DNA of 32,172 nt from Anaerobiospirillum sp. NML120448 (lineage in GTDB: Bacteria; Pseudomonadota; Gammaproteobacteria; Enterobacterales; Succinivibrionaceae), in assembly GCF_023050945.1 (NCBI RefSeq), contig NZ_JALKIM010000040.1, forward strand, positions 1-32,172, read 5' to 3'. This document shows, one piece after another, positions 24,869 to 31,354 of this stretch; the stretch's first letter is position 1; the number at the start of each line of letters is the position of its first letter. The notes under the pieces are model-generated. The model had not been told where the DNA came from, ran no database searches, and was given only the letters and a program-made list of their open reading frames with translations. The position numbers were made by a program, and so were the translations under genes.

Positions 24869-24894
24869 GTTTCTGCACTCTGTAAAATTCTTTT

Positions 24895-25490
24895 CTTTTA
24901 CTCCTTCCTTTAGCTTTTTATAAGCTACCTCCAATACTGCTCCAAGCCATTATCATTACTCCTTAATGGAACTTATATGACATTGTATTAATGGCTCCTC
25001 CAGTGTGCTTGCATACGGTTTTAGGCGGTAGTTAACCTGCTAATAGCTTTCAGTGCTTCTTTAGGGCTTAGTAGGGGCTAACAACAGTTAATTGTAGGTA
25101 TTCAGACAAATATTAAGTAATCAGGTGGTTTAACCAGCAGTCTTTGGCGCTGGCTTTATGATTTAGCTATAGGTGTTGCCACCTTGGGAAGGCAATGGGA
25201 CAGTAGGGCAGAGTTATCTATCTTGCTTTTACTGTCTTCTCTTGTCCTGGCCTAGTCTGCCTTGATCTACCATGGCTTAGCTAAGCTTATCTAAGCTGTG
25301 AGGAGAGGTGATGTATTGCGCTGTACTAAGTGGGCCAGAGCTAAGTGTAGCTGTGTAGCTCTGAGCTGTGTGGTACTTGGCTGAGCTGTGCTGAGCGGAA
25401 TTAAGCTGCGCAGGGCAAGGGTAGGGGCGGGCGTTATTGCTGTTGCTGTGGTGGTGATGCTGGTTGTGATGGTGAGGGGCTGATGGGAAA
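24895..25490. other. low-complexity spacer before the min operon terminator
   Basis: Roughly 25280-25480 is built from AGCTGTG, GAGCTG and GTGGTG words and is much more G-rich than its surroundings. The rest is ordinary AT-rich spacer. No gene is supported. Confidence 0.45.
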
Positions 25491-25540
25491 AAAATTTGCC
25501 CCAGAGTAAGCTTGTTGGGGCTTAGAGGCTGGGGCAAAAA
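25488..25540 (-). terminator. min operon terminator
   Basis: TTTGCCCCA (25495-25503) pairs perfectly with TGGGGCAAA (25530-25538). The minus-strand transcript runs into a T-rich tail after minE. Confidence 0.8.
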
Positions 25541-25562
25541 GGAATCTTGTGTTGAGGCTCAA

Positions 25563-25856
25563 TTACTTATTGGTTCTATTGCTATCATCAGAGTCAATAG
25601 AAATAGACATTTCAATTAGTTGAGCGCCATTGACTGTTTCGTATTTAACATCAACATCTTCACTTGTCACAATTGGAATATGCTTTCTTATTGCTTCTAT
25701 GAGATCTTGACGTAGTTGTGGCAAAAAATCAGGAGGATTGCTTCCTGGTCTATCGTCAATCAGCAAAAAGTGGAGACGATTCTTTGCAGTTTCGCTACTA
25801 GTTGTTTCTTGCTTTTCGCCTGCAATAGCTGATTTAATTACTGAAAGTAAAGACAT
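25563..25856 (-). CDS. minE: cell division topological specificity factor MinE
   Basis: 97 residues (E. coli 88). An N-terminal amphipathic helix (MSLLSVIKSAI) is the membrane-targeting segment. The AKNRLHFLLI segment (24-33) matches the anti-MinCD helix, and PDFLPQLRQDLIEAIRKHI (42-60) starts the dimeric topological-specificity domain. MinE stimulates MinD ATPase at the membrane and drives pole-to-pole oscillation. The usual VAHER/VAHDR wording after the helix is replaced by LIDDRPG here, and the Asp/Ser/Asn tail is slightly extended. It is last in minC-minD-minE, 187 bp after minD rather than abutting it. Confidence 0.93.
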   Translation of the reverse strand: MSLLSVIKSAIAGEKQETTSSETAKNRLHFLLIDDRPGSNPPDFLPQLRQDLIEAIRKHIPIVTSEDVDVKYETVNGAQLIEMSISIDSDDSNRTNK

Positions 25857-25925
25857 TTTCGTGTCCTTTAAAGCAAAGCTTAATTCTATCGTATTGAGCT
25901 TAGTAGTTTAATTCTCTTGATAAAA

Positions 25926-25960
25926 GTAGCACGATATTTGTGGTTCCAAATATCAGCTAC
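25926..25960 (-). promoter_or_regulatory. long hairpin between minD and minE
   Basis: On the minus strand GTAGC (25960-25956) and GATATTTG (25954-25947) pair with CAAATATC (25940-25933) and GCTAC (25930-25926) around a 6-nt loop, followed by TTTTATC. It could be a partial terminator or processing site that sets MinE output relative to MinD. Confidence 0.5.
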
Positions 25961-26043
25961 TCTTTAGGGGGTAAGATTTTAACTTTAGTAAGTCTCAATA
26001 AAATCATTACAAAAGGTGATAAGGCTAAATAACAAAAGATTGT

Positions 26044-27285
26044 TTATTTGCCAAATAGCTTTTGGAAGAATGTCTTTTCAACACTGGTAAAACGTAAAGG
26101 CACATCATTACCTAATAAGCGCTCTACGGCATCCTGGTAAGACTTGCCAGCGTCTGATGACTGGTTGAGAATAATAGGATCACCATCATTAGATGCTTTA
26201 AGTACATCTGTAGACTCAGGAATAACACCTAATAGTGAAATACGTAATAACTCTTGAATATCATTTAAAGAGAGCATTTCGCCCTTAGATACTCGGTCTG
26301 GGGAGTAACGGGTAAGTAATAACTTGCAAGCTACTGGTTCCCAGTTATTAACAGCTCTACGAGACTTAGCATCTAAGATACCTAAAATTCGGTCAGAGTC
26401 TCGTACTGATGAGATTTCTGGGTTGGTAGTAATAATAGCTTCATCAGCATAGTAAAGAGCAATTAAAGCACCTGCTTCGATACCAGCAGGGCTATCGCAG
26501 ATAATATACTCAAAGCCCATATTAGAAAGATCTTGTAAGATCTTACCAACGCCTTCATAAGATAAAGAGTCTTTATCTTTAGTTTGGGAGGCTGCTAGGA
26601 TAGAAAGCTTGCCATTTTCAACATGCTTATCTTTAATTAATGCCTGATGTAACTTGGCTTCACCATGTAAAACATTAATAAAGTCGTAAACTACACGACG
26701 CTCACAACCCATAATAAGGTCTAAGTTACGTAAGCCAACATCAAAATCAATAACTACGGTCTTATGACCTTTAAGTGCTAAACCAGTAGAGATGGAAGCT
26801 GCTGTAGTAGTCTTACCTACACCGCCTTTACCTGAAGTAACTACGATAACATGAGCCTTAAATGCATCATTGATTGGGGTGTCTTCAGAATTAGCCAATC
26901 TCTTGGTCTCCTTCTTTTTAGTGGTTTTACTGGCGCTTTTTGCTTCTGGCTCTTTGTCTTCCTTAGAGCTTTCTTGAGCCTTAGCACTCTCATCATCTTG
27001 AGTGCTTTCTTTGCTCTGAGCAGAGGCTGGCTCATCTTTTTCAGAAGAATTTTGCTCTGGTGAAACCTCTTTGTCCTGCTCGGCTTGTGCCTTATCCTCA
27101 GGCTCTTTTACCTCATCCTTAGGGGACTCGTTGCTAGCAGTTAAGGTTTCTTTATTTTCCTCAGTTTGCACGGAGGTCTCTTGATCTTTTACGGTTACTT
27201 GCTCTTCGTTTTTAAGAGGAGCAGTAGTACTCGTAGTGGTTGAGTTTTTGTTTTTCGCTTGAGAAGATTTCTTTGAACGGACCAT
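26044..27285 (-). CDS. minD: septum site-determining protein MinD with long charged N-terminal extension
   Basis: 413 residues. The MinD ATPase begins at ~144 (AHVIVVTSGKGGVGKTTTAA). The deviant Walker A is at 151-159 with signature Lys153. Asp at VIDFDVGLRNLDLIMG and CDSPAGIE (263-270) are the switch regions. The C-terminal amphipathic membrane helix is EKTFFQKLFGK. MinD recruits MinC to the membrane and oscillates with MinE. The first ~143 residues are a Lys/Glu/Ser/Gln-rich, low-complexity stretch not found in typical ~270-residue MinD. No start codon occurs near the usual N-terminus, and the only good ATG is at 27285 (AAGG ~8 nt upstream). The extension is therefore probably translated. 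Confidence 0.93.
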   Translation of the reverse strand: MVRSKKSSQAKNKNSTTTSTTAPLKNEEQVTVKDQETSVQTEENKETLTASNESPKDEVKEPEDKAQAEQDKEVSPEQNSSEKDEPASAQSKESTQDDESAKAQESSKEDKEPEAKSASKTTKKKETKRLANSEDTPINDAFKAHVIVVTSGKGGVGKTTTAASISTGLALKGHKTVVIDFDVGLRNLDLIMGCERRVVYDFINVLHGEAKLHQALIKDKHVENGKLSILAASQTKDKDSLSYEGVGKILQDLSNMGFEYIICDSPAGIEAGALIALYYADEAIITTNPEISSVRDSDRILGILDAKSRRAVNNWEPVACKLLLTRYSPDRVSKGEMLSLNDIQELLRISLLGVIPESTDVLKASNDGDPIILNQSSDAGKSYQDAVERLLGNDVPLRFTSVEKTFFQKLFGK

Positions 27286-27428
27286 TTTTGGTACCTTAGC
27301 AACCGTGAATTAAAAGCACAAAATCGTAAATATAAAAGCTTATCTCAATATGTATATTGGGACAAACTTTATGAATTTTACAGCGTAAAAAATGGTGTAA
27401 TTACAAGACAGAGACAAAAGCACTTCAC

Positions 27429-28295
27429 TTAATCTGCTTGGGCACATAAATACTTGAGATTGTTATCCTCAAGTGAGATTACCACACCTTTATTTTTACT
27501 GCGGATCTGATCAAGCAGAGGGTCGTTTTCTAAGTCCTCTGCAGTACGATAGTTTCCTGCAATCGCAACTAGTCCTAAGTCAAAAGATCCTTGAATATGA
27601 ATAGTAGATTCAGTTATTCCAGGATCGTTATCATCCATAGGAGCTCCAGCAAACAGGTCTGCACCAAAGACTTTACCAAAGATAAAGATATGGTGAGATG
27701 CCATAATGCGTGCGTGTGCACCTACAGAGCCGTAAATGACTACAGAACTATTTTGGCCTGTAATAGTTTCTCCAGATCTGACATTACGACGAATAATCTT
27801 AACTGGAGTTGGTACTTTCACCTCATAAGGAACAGGAACCTCATATGGTTTTGGTACTGGTACAGGTACTTTTACCTCAATAAATTGAGTAACAATTTTA
27901 GGCTTTAAATTAGCCTCTCTAATACGAGAATAACGTGTTGAGTTGATAACTGGAATACGTCGTCTCGTTAGTGCGTCAGCACGATCTTCATTTACAACTC
28001 CAGTTACTCCAATTAAAAAGATGCCATGCTGTTTACATAACTCTTGCAGAGTAAAGAAGTCGAATGTGTTTAAATTACCTAAATCTTCAACATTAAGAAC
28101 TACCGAGGCGTTGTTGAAAATACCGAAACTATTATCAATCTTCTGAACTAAAATATTTTCAAGCTCTTCAACAGTACCGTCTTGTATCTTAATGGAGGCA
28201 ATGGAGAATCCAGTATAAGAAATGTCTCCTACTGGTAAATCCTTGCTAATCCCTGTTGGCGCGGAATCCATATCAATCACGCCGCGAGGGAACAT
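27429..28295 (-). CDS. minC: septum site-determining protein MinC
   Basis: 288 residues (E. coli 231). MinC_N (~25-110) is the FtsZ-filament-shortening domain. A 36-residue linker (~131-166) is built of Val/Pro/Lys repeats (KVPVPVPKPYEVPVPYEVKV). MinC_C (~167-285) is a beta-helix with NVRSGETI, VVIYGSVGAHARIMA, HHIFIFGKVFGADLFAGA and GSFDLGLVAIAGNY; it dimerises and binds MinD. The linker is longer than usual and may be rigid. The start is uncertain: ATG 28295 has its best ribosome site (AAGGAGG) 31 nt upstream with a hairpin between. ATG 28271, nine codons in, is an alternative. It is first in the minCDE operon. Confidence 0.93.
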   Translation of the reverse strand: MFPRGVIDMDSAPTGISKDLPVGDISYTGFSIASIKIQDGTVEELENILVQKIDNSFGIFNNASVVLNVEDLGNLNTFDFFTLQELCKQHGIFLIGVTGVVNEDRADALTRRRIPVINSTRYSRIREANLKPKIVTQFIEVKVPVPVPKPYEVPVPYEVKVPTPVKIIRRNVRSGETITGQNSSVVIYGSVGAHARIMASHHIFIFGKVFGADLFAGAPMDDNDPGITESTIHIQGSFDLGLVAIAGNYRTAEDLENDPLLDQIRSKNKGVVISLEDNNLKYLCAQAD

Positions 28296-28333
28296 TCGAC
28301 TTAGGTCGAGTGGAAAATCGCGGCATCCTCCTT
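28296..28333 (-). promoter_or_regulatory. distant Shine-Dalgarno plus hairpin in the minC leader
   Basis: AAGGAGG (28333-28327) is the strongest ribosome-binding sequence upstream of minC, but it lies 31 nt before ATG 28295. TCGAC (28309-28305) and GTCGA (28300-28296) form a hairpin directly before the ATG, which would shorten the effective spacing. No ATG, GTG or TTG in the minC frame lies between. Confidence 0.4.
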
Positions 28334-28810
28334 GAGCAGTAGTTTACACATTAGATGCCAGAGCCTTAGCTACGATATTCGTTATAAAGCTTAGACTCAA
28401 AAGTAAAAATAAGTTTCTTAATAATGCTTACTAAATTTTAGCATATCGTAATATTCTATCATATTTGTAGCTACTCTATGATTTGCAAGCTCAATGCCAA
28501 TCAAAGATATGCGGTATTGCTTTTTATACTAGGTTGGCAAGGGCGGGCGATTGAGTGTAGGTGGATGGGGACTTGATTGGTGTAGGTGCTGGGCGCTTAA
28601 CTATATACTTTTGGTAGTTAGGTGGTCATAGCTTAAAAAAATTATCCTACAAAATGTCACTAAGACCAGGCCAATTTGGGCTAATATAAGATAACTTTAG
28701 TATAAGGTACTTATTAGATGGGCATCATTGGTAAGGTTAACTATATTGATATCCATAGCTTATGCTGGAGTTAATGAAAAATTTTGACGTTTTAGTTGGT
28801 ATTTGTTGTT
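28334..28810. other. divergent spacer between minC and ycgL
   Basis: AT-rich, and must hold both promoters. No confident -35/-10 pair, hairpin or gene is visible. Confidence 0.35.
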
Positions 28811-29134
28811 ATGGAACGTTTAGTTTACGTTTATAAAAATAATAAGAAAATTCGTAGCTATTTGTATGTGGTAGAGAAAGACTCTTTTTCGCATATTCCT
28901 TCTGGTTTAATGGACGCATTTGGCGCTCCAGAGTTTGTGATGGTATTTAAACTTTATGAAGGACGTAAGATTCAAAAAATTAGTGCTGAAGAGCTAGCTA
29001 AAGCATTAGATGAAAAAGGCTTCTTTTTGCGTATTGATTTGCAAAACGAAGAGGAAAATATGCTTAATGTAGAGCGTGCTAGACTAGGACTTGCTCCTTT
29101 AGAAAAGGATCAAATCGCCGATTATTTCCATTAA
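28811..29134 (+). CDS. ycgL: YcgL domain protein
   Basis: 107 residues from ATG at 28811. RSYLYVVEKDSFSHIPSGLMDAFGAPEFVMVFKL, followed by ALDEKGFFLRI, matches the small YcgL domain found next to minC in many gammaproteobacteria. Its molecular role is not established. The divergent minCDE neighbourhood strongly supports the call. An in-frame TTG at 28796 would add five residues but has no better ribosome site. The C-terminal NVERARLGLAP segment is typical of the longer YcgL forms. It ends at a strong bidirectional terminator. Confidence 0.9.
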   Translation: MERLVYVYKNNKKIRSYLYVVEKDSFSHIPSGLMDAFGAPEFVMVFKLYEGRKIQKISAEELAKALDEKGFFLRIDLQNEEENMLNVERARLGLAPLEKDQIADYFH

Positions 29135-29144
29135 AGTAAAAAAG

Positions 29145-29179
29145 AAAAAGCGCTAGATTAAATATCTAGCGCTTTTTTT
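29145..29179. terminator. bidirectional terminator between ycgL and the phosphatase gene
   Basis: AAAAAGCGCTAGAT (29145-29158) pairs perfectly with ATCTAGCGCTTTTT (29164-29177). It sits just past the reconstructed original stop (29187) of the converging phosphatase gene. Confidence 0.9.
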
Positions 29180-29237
29180 AGCCTAGTTAAAATTGAGGCT
29201 TAGAGTTTTCGTTGGTTGTTTGGTTTTTCGTAAATTG

Positions 29238-29411
29238 CACCTATCTTTCAAATTAGTGCATTGTCGTGGCAGTTATGTGCGTTTTATCCTATAAAAACAG
29301 GATAACACGGCAATGACACTATAGGGATTACTGCATTGTCGTGCAATTGTGTTTATTTCACGATTATCTCGCACAATAATGCTGACGTTGTCGAATTTTG
29401 AAAGATAGGTG
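29238..29411. mobile_element. 174-bp MITE-like element with AAATTG duplication
   Basis: The ends are inverted repeats: CACCTATCTTTCAAATT at the left and the reverse complement of CACCTATCTTTCAAAATT at the right. Direct AAATTG copies (29232-29237, 29412-29417) flank it. Inside are repeated GCATTGTCGTG words and a TTATCCT/AGGATAA hairpin. It contains no gene. It lies in what was the last part of the phosphatase gene. Confidence 0.8.
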
Positions 29412-29429
29412 AAATTGATAGCACAATAA

Positions 29430-29611
29430 CCTCAACTCTGCATGCTAAGGTTACCTCGAAATAGATTTGCCTTATATATCGTATTTATCAAAAAATATCA
29501 TAGGTTACCTAATAATGGGGTAACCTCTATTATTGTTCCATGAAAACAGATATATATGGGATTTTACTAAAATTTGTTGTTTTAAGGTTACCTTAGCATG
29601 CAGAGTTCAGG
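29430..29611. mobile_element. 182-bp GGTTACC MITE, copy A
   Basis: Terminal inverted repeats start CCTCAACTCTGCATGC and CCTGAACTCTGCATGC and continue into AAGGT[T/A]ACC. AATAA is duplicated on both sides (29425-29429, 29612-29616). GGTTACC or GGTAACC occurs four times inside (29449, 29503, 29519, 29586). It is ~98% identical to copy B at 30839-31020, and its end matches the IS end at 98-126. Non-coding, so mobilised in trans. It supplies the present stop codon of the phosphatase gene. Confidence 0.88.
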
Positions 29612-30675
29612 AATAAGGTGTAATCCTTGGTATGAGAACCACCTTTGGTGAATTTCTTAAGTTTATTGTTCAGAGAGTTTACTGTCTCAATAGGACTTAA
29701 GAAGTTTTCATCATGCAGCATATTTTCAAAGCCAACTTGACCTAGCTTTTCTAACTTAGCATTTGTGCAATCCAAAACACCATCTGAATAGAGCAAGATA
29801 CTATCACCAGGCTCTAAATTAAAGTTAATGCTTCTAAACTGCTGAGCAGTGTGGGCACCAATTACAGGAGCAGTTCGACACTCAATATAGTCAAAGCCTT
29901 GATTTGCCCTATAAACAATAGGCAGATTATGTCCTGCATTAAAGTACTCTACCTCACCACTCTTACGGTCAATAATCATGATACATACTGAGGTTAGTAT
30001 GGATTTTGGATTATTATCCGCAATATTTTTGTTAAGTTCTTGCATAGAGTGAGCTAAAGGTAACTTAATACTTTCGCTCAATCTAATTAATTGGCGCATT
30101 AGGCCTATATTAATATGTGAAATATAGGTTGACATAAGGCTCGAATCATTTAAAGAACCTACCAAAATAACAAGTTTGCTTGAGCTGAGTTCAAACGCAT
30201 CATAAAAGTCTGAAACTTTGGTTAAAGAAGCACTTTCGGTATGAGCACTTAAATAAGAGTTATAGTATTCTCGTAATAATATCTCTTTATTAACAGCCTG
30301 ACTTCTTAACTGTGATAGCAGATTATAATCTTCACTATGCAGATCTTTTTCTTTATTAATCTGCAAAATTTCTTGAATAGACTGATAAACAGTCTTAGAC
30401 ATTAATCTTACAGTTGAAGCCAAGGCTCCAATTTCATCATTACGTTTTGGTATATTTTCACAAATACGTTGTAGGAGCACAGTGTTGTTAATATTGGTGG
30501 TTACGTGCTTAATCTTCTTATTGATATTAGTAATATCACCAATATCTTTCTTGGTGATATATAAGACGCTGATAAAAGCTAAAGCAAATAAGACTAAGCC
30601 CACTAGTGCAATGTAGCTTAAGAAGTCATAGAGCTCTGTAATGCTACTGTTACAAAAAGTTAGGCACCAAGCCAC
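29593..30675 (-). pseudogene. HAMP-SpoIIE (PP2C-type) phosphatase, 5'-truncated and 3'-altered
   Basis: 360 readable residues: a transmembrane helix at ~18-41, a HAMP-like region at ~42-105, a coiled region, then a SpoIIE/PP2C domain at ~150-356. FNAGHNLP (246-252) and GDSILLYSDGV (290-300) are typical. The usual metal-binding VGDVSG motif reads VGSLND at 172-177, so one Asp is absent. Such proteins dephosphorylate anti-sigma antagonists or similar partners. The sensor half is missing: a stop lies four codons upstream of the GTG, within the hairpin end of an IS200-like element. The last seven codons come from MITE copy A. Removing both MITEs and one copy of each duplication restores a frame continuing LLCYQF and 14 more residues to TAA at 29187-29189. 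Confidence 0.75.
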
Positions 30676-30824
30676 TAGGCTTGCCTAGTGGTATAGCGCA
30701 ATGGGGTTGCAAATTTATTTTAAATTCATAGGGGTTTCATATACTTGTTTAAAGTTATATGATATCTATAAGTTCGTTATTGCGAAATTTGGTGTTTGTG
30801 AAAAGTATTAGTTAGGAGAACAAT

Positions 30825-31332
30825 ATGAGTAGTAAATACCTCAACTCTGCAAGCTAAGGTTACCTCGAAATAGATTTGCCTTATATATCGTATTTATCAA
30901 AAAATATCATAGGTTACCTAATAATGAGTTAACCTCTATTATTGTTCCATGAAAACAGATATATATGGGATTTTACTAAAATTTGTTGTTTTAAGGTTAC
31001 CTTAGCATGCAGAGTTCAGGAAATATCATAGTGCTTCCCATGCTAAATACTTGATTCAGTATCATATTATTTTGTGTCCTAAGTTTAGATTTTCAGTTTT
31101 AACAGGTGATATAGAGACCAAACTTAAAGAAATTTTGCAAAATATATGTGTTAGGTATAGGTATAGCATTAAAGCTCTAGAAGTTATGCCTGATCATATT
31201 CATCTTTTTATAGATTGTCCTCAAACTGTCGCCCCGTGTGAAATTGTTAGAACCCTAAAAAGTTTAAGTGCTATTGCTTTATTTAAAGAATTACCTCATT
31301 TAAAGAAATTTTATGCCAGATGTGGTGTATTA
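30825..31332 (+). pseudogene. tnpA: IS200/IS605 TnpA (HUH transposase), interrupted by a MITE and 3'-truncated
   Basis: The start ATG 30825 follows AGGAG. Codons ATG AGT AGT AAA TA are cut by MITE copy B; skipping it and one AAATA duplication restores MSSKYHSASHAKYLIQYHII and a good TnpA frame through LEVMPDHIHLFIDCPQ to RCGVL. HIHLF is the HUH metal-binding motif. The C-terminal helix with the catalytic Tyr is missing: after CGVL the sequence (SVIGNPF...) no longer fits the family (expected WSRGYF...). This Y1 transposase uses single-stranded DNA. The copy is inactive. Confidence 0.82.
30839..31020. mobile_element. 182-bp GGTTACC MITE, copy B
   Basis: Same length and ends as copy A with about three base changes. 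AAATA is duplicated at 30834-30838 and 31021-31025. It is inserted within the fifth codon of tnpA. Near-identity of the copies points to recent activity. Confidence 0.9.
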
Positions 31333-31354
31333 TCAGTCATTGGTAATCCATTTA

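Larger units (their letters stand above)
24683..24894 (+). repeat. right arm of the 212-bp inverted repeat carrying tRNA-Leu
   Basis: Mirror of 22847-23058. The pair encloses 1.6 kb containing only the methyltransferase gene and its flanks. Confidence 0.85.
30672..31332 (+). mobile_element. IS200/IS605-like element, interrupted and truncated
   Basis: CCACTAGGC (30672-30680) and GCCTAGTGG (30683-30691) form the subterminal hairpin expected at the end of IS200/IS605 elements, which lack inverted terminal repeats. It is followed by the tnpA gene. The right end is lost where the IS1634-like sequence begins (~31333). The element lies directly against the broken 5' end of the phosphatase gene. Exact left boundary uncertain. 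Confidence 0.65.

Noticed and set aside
25277-25537. 86-codon minus-strand frame downstream of minE
   Set aside because: The translation is low-complexity (His/Asn/Ser runs) from GTG/CTG simple repeats and overlaps the min terminator.
27591-27908. 105-codon plus-strand frame opposite minC
   Set aside because: A shadow of the minC linker and C-domain, with repeats mirroring the Val/Pro codons.
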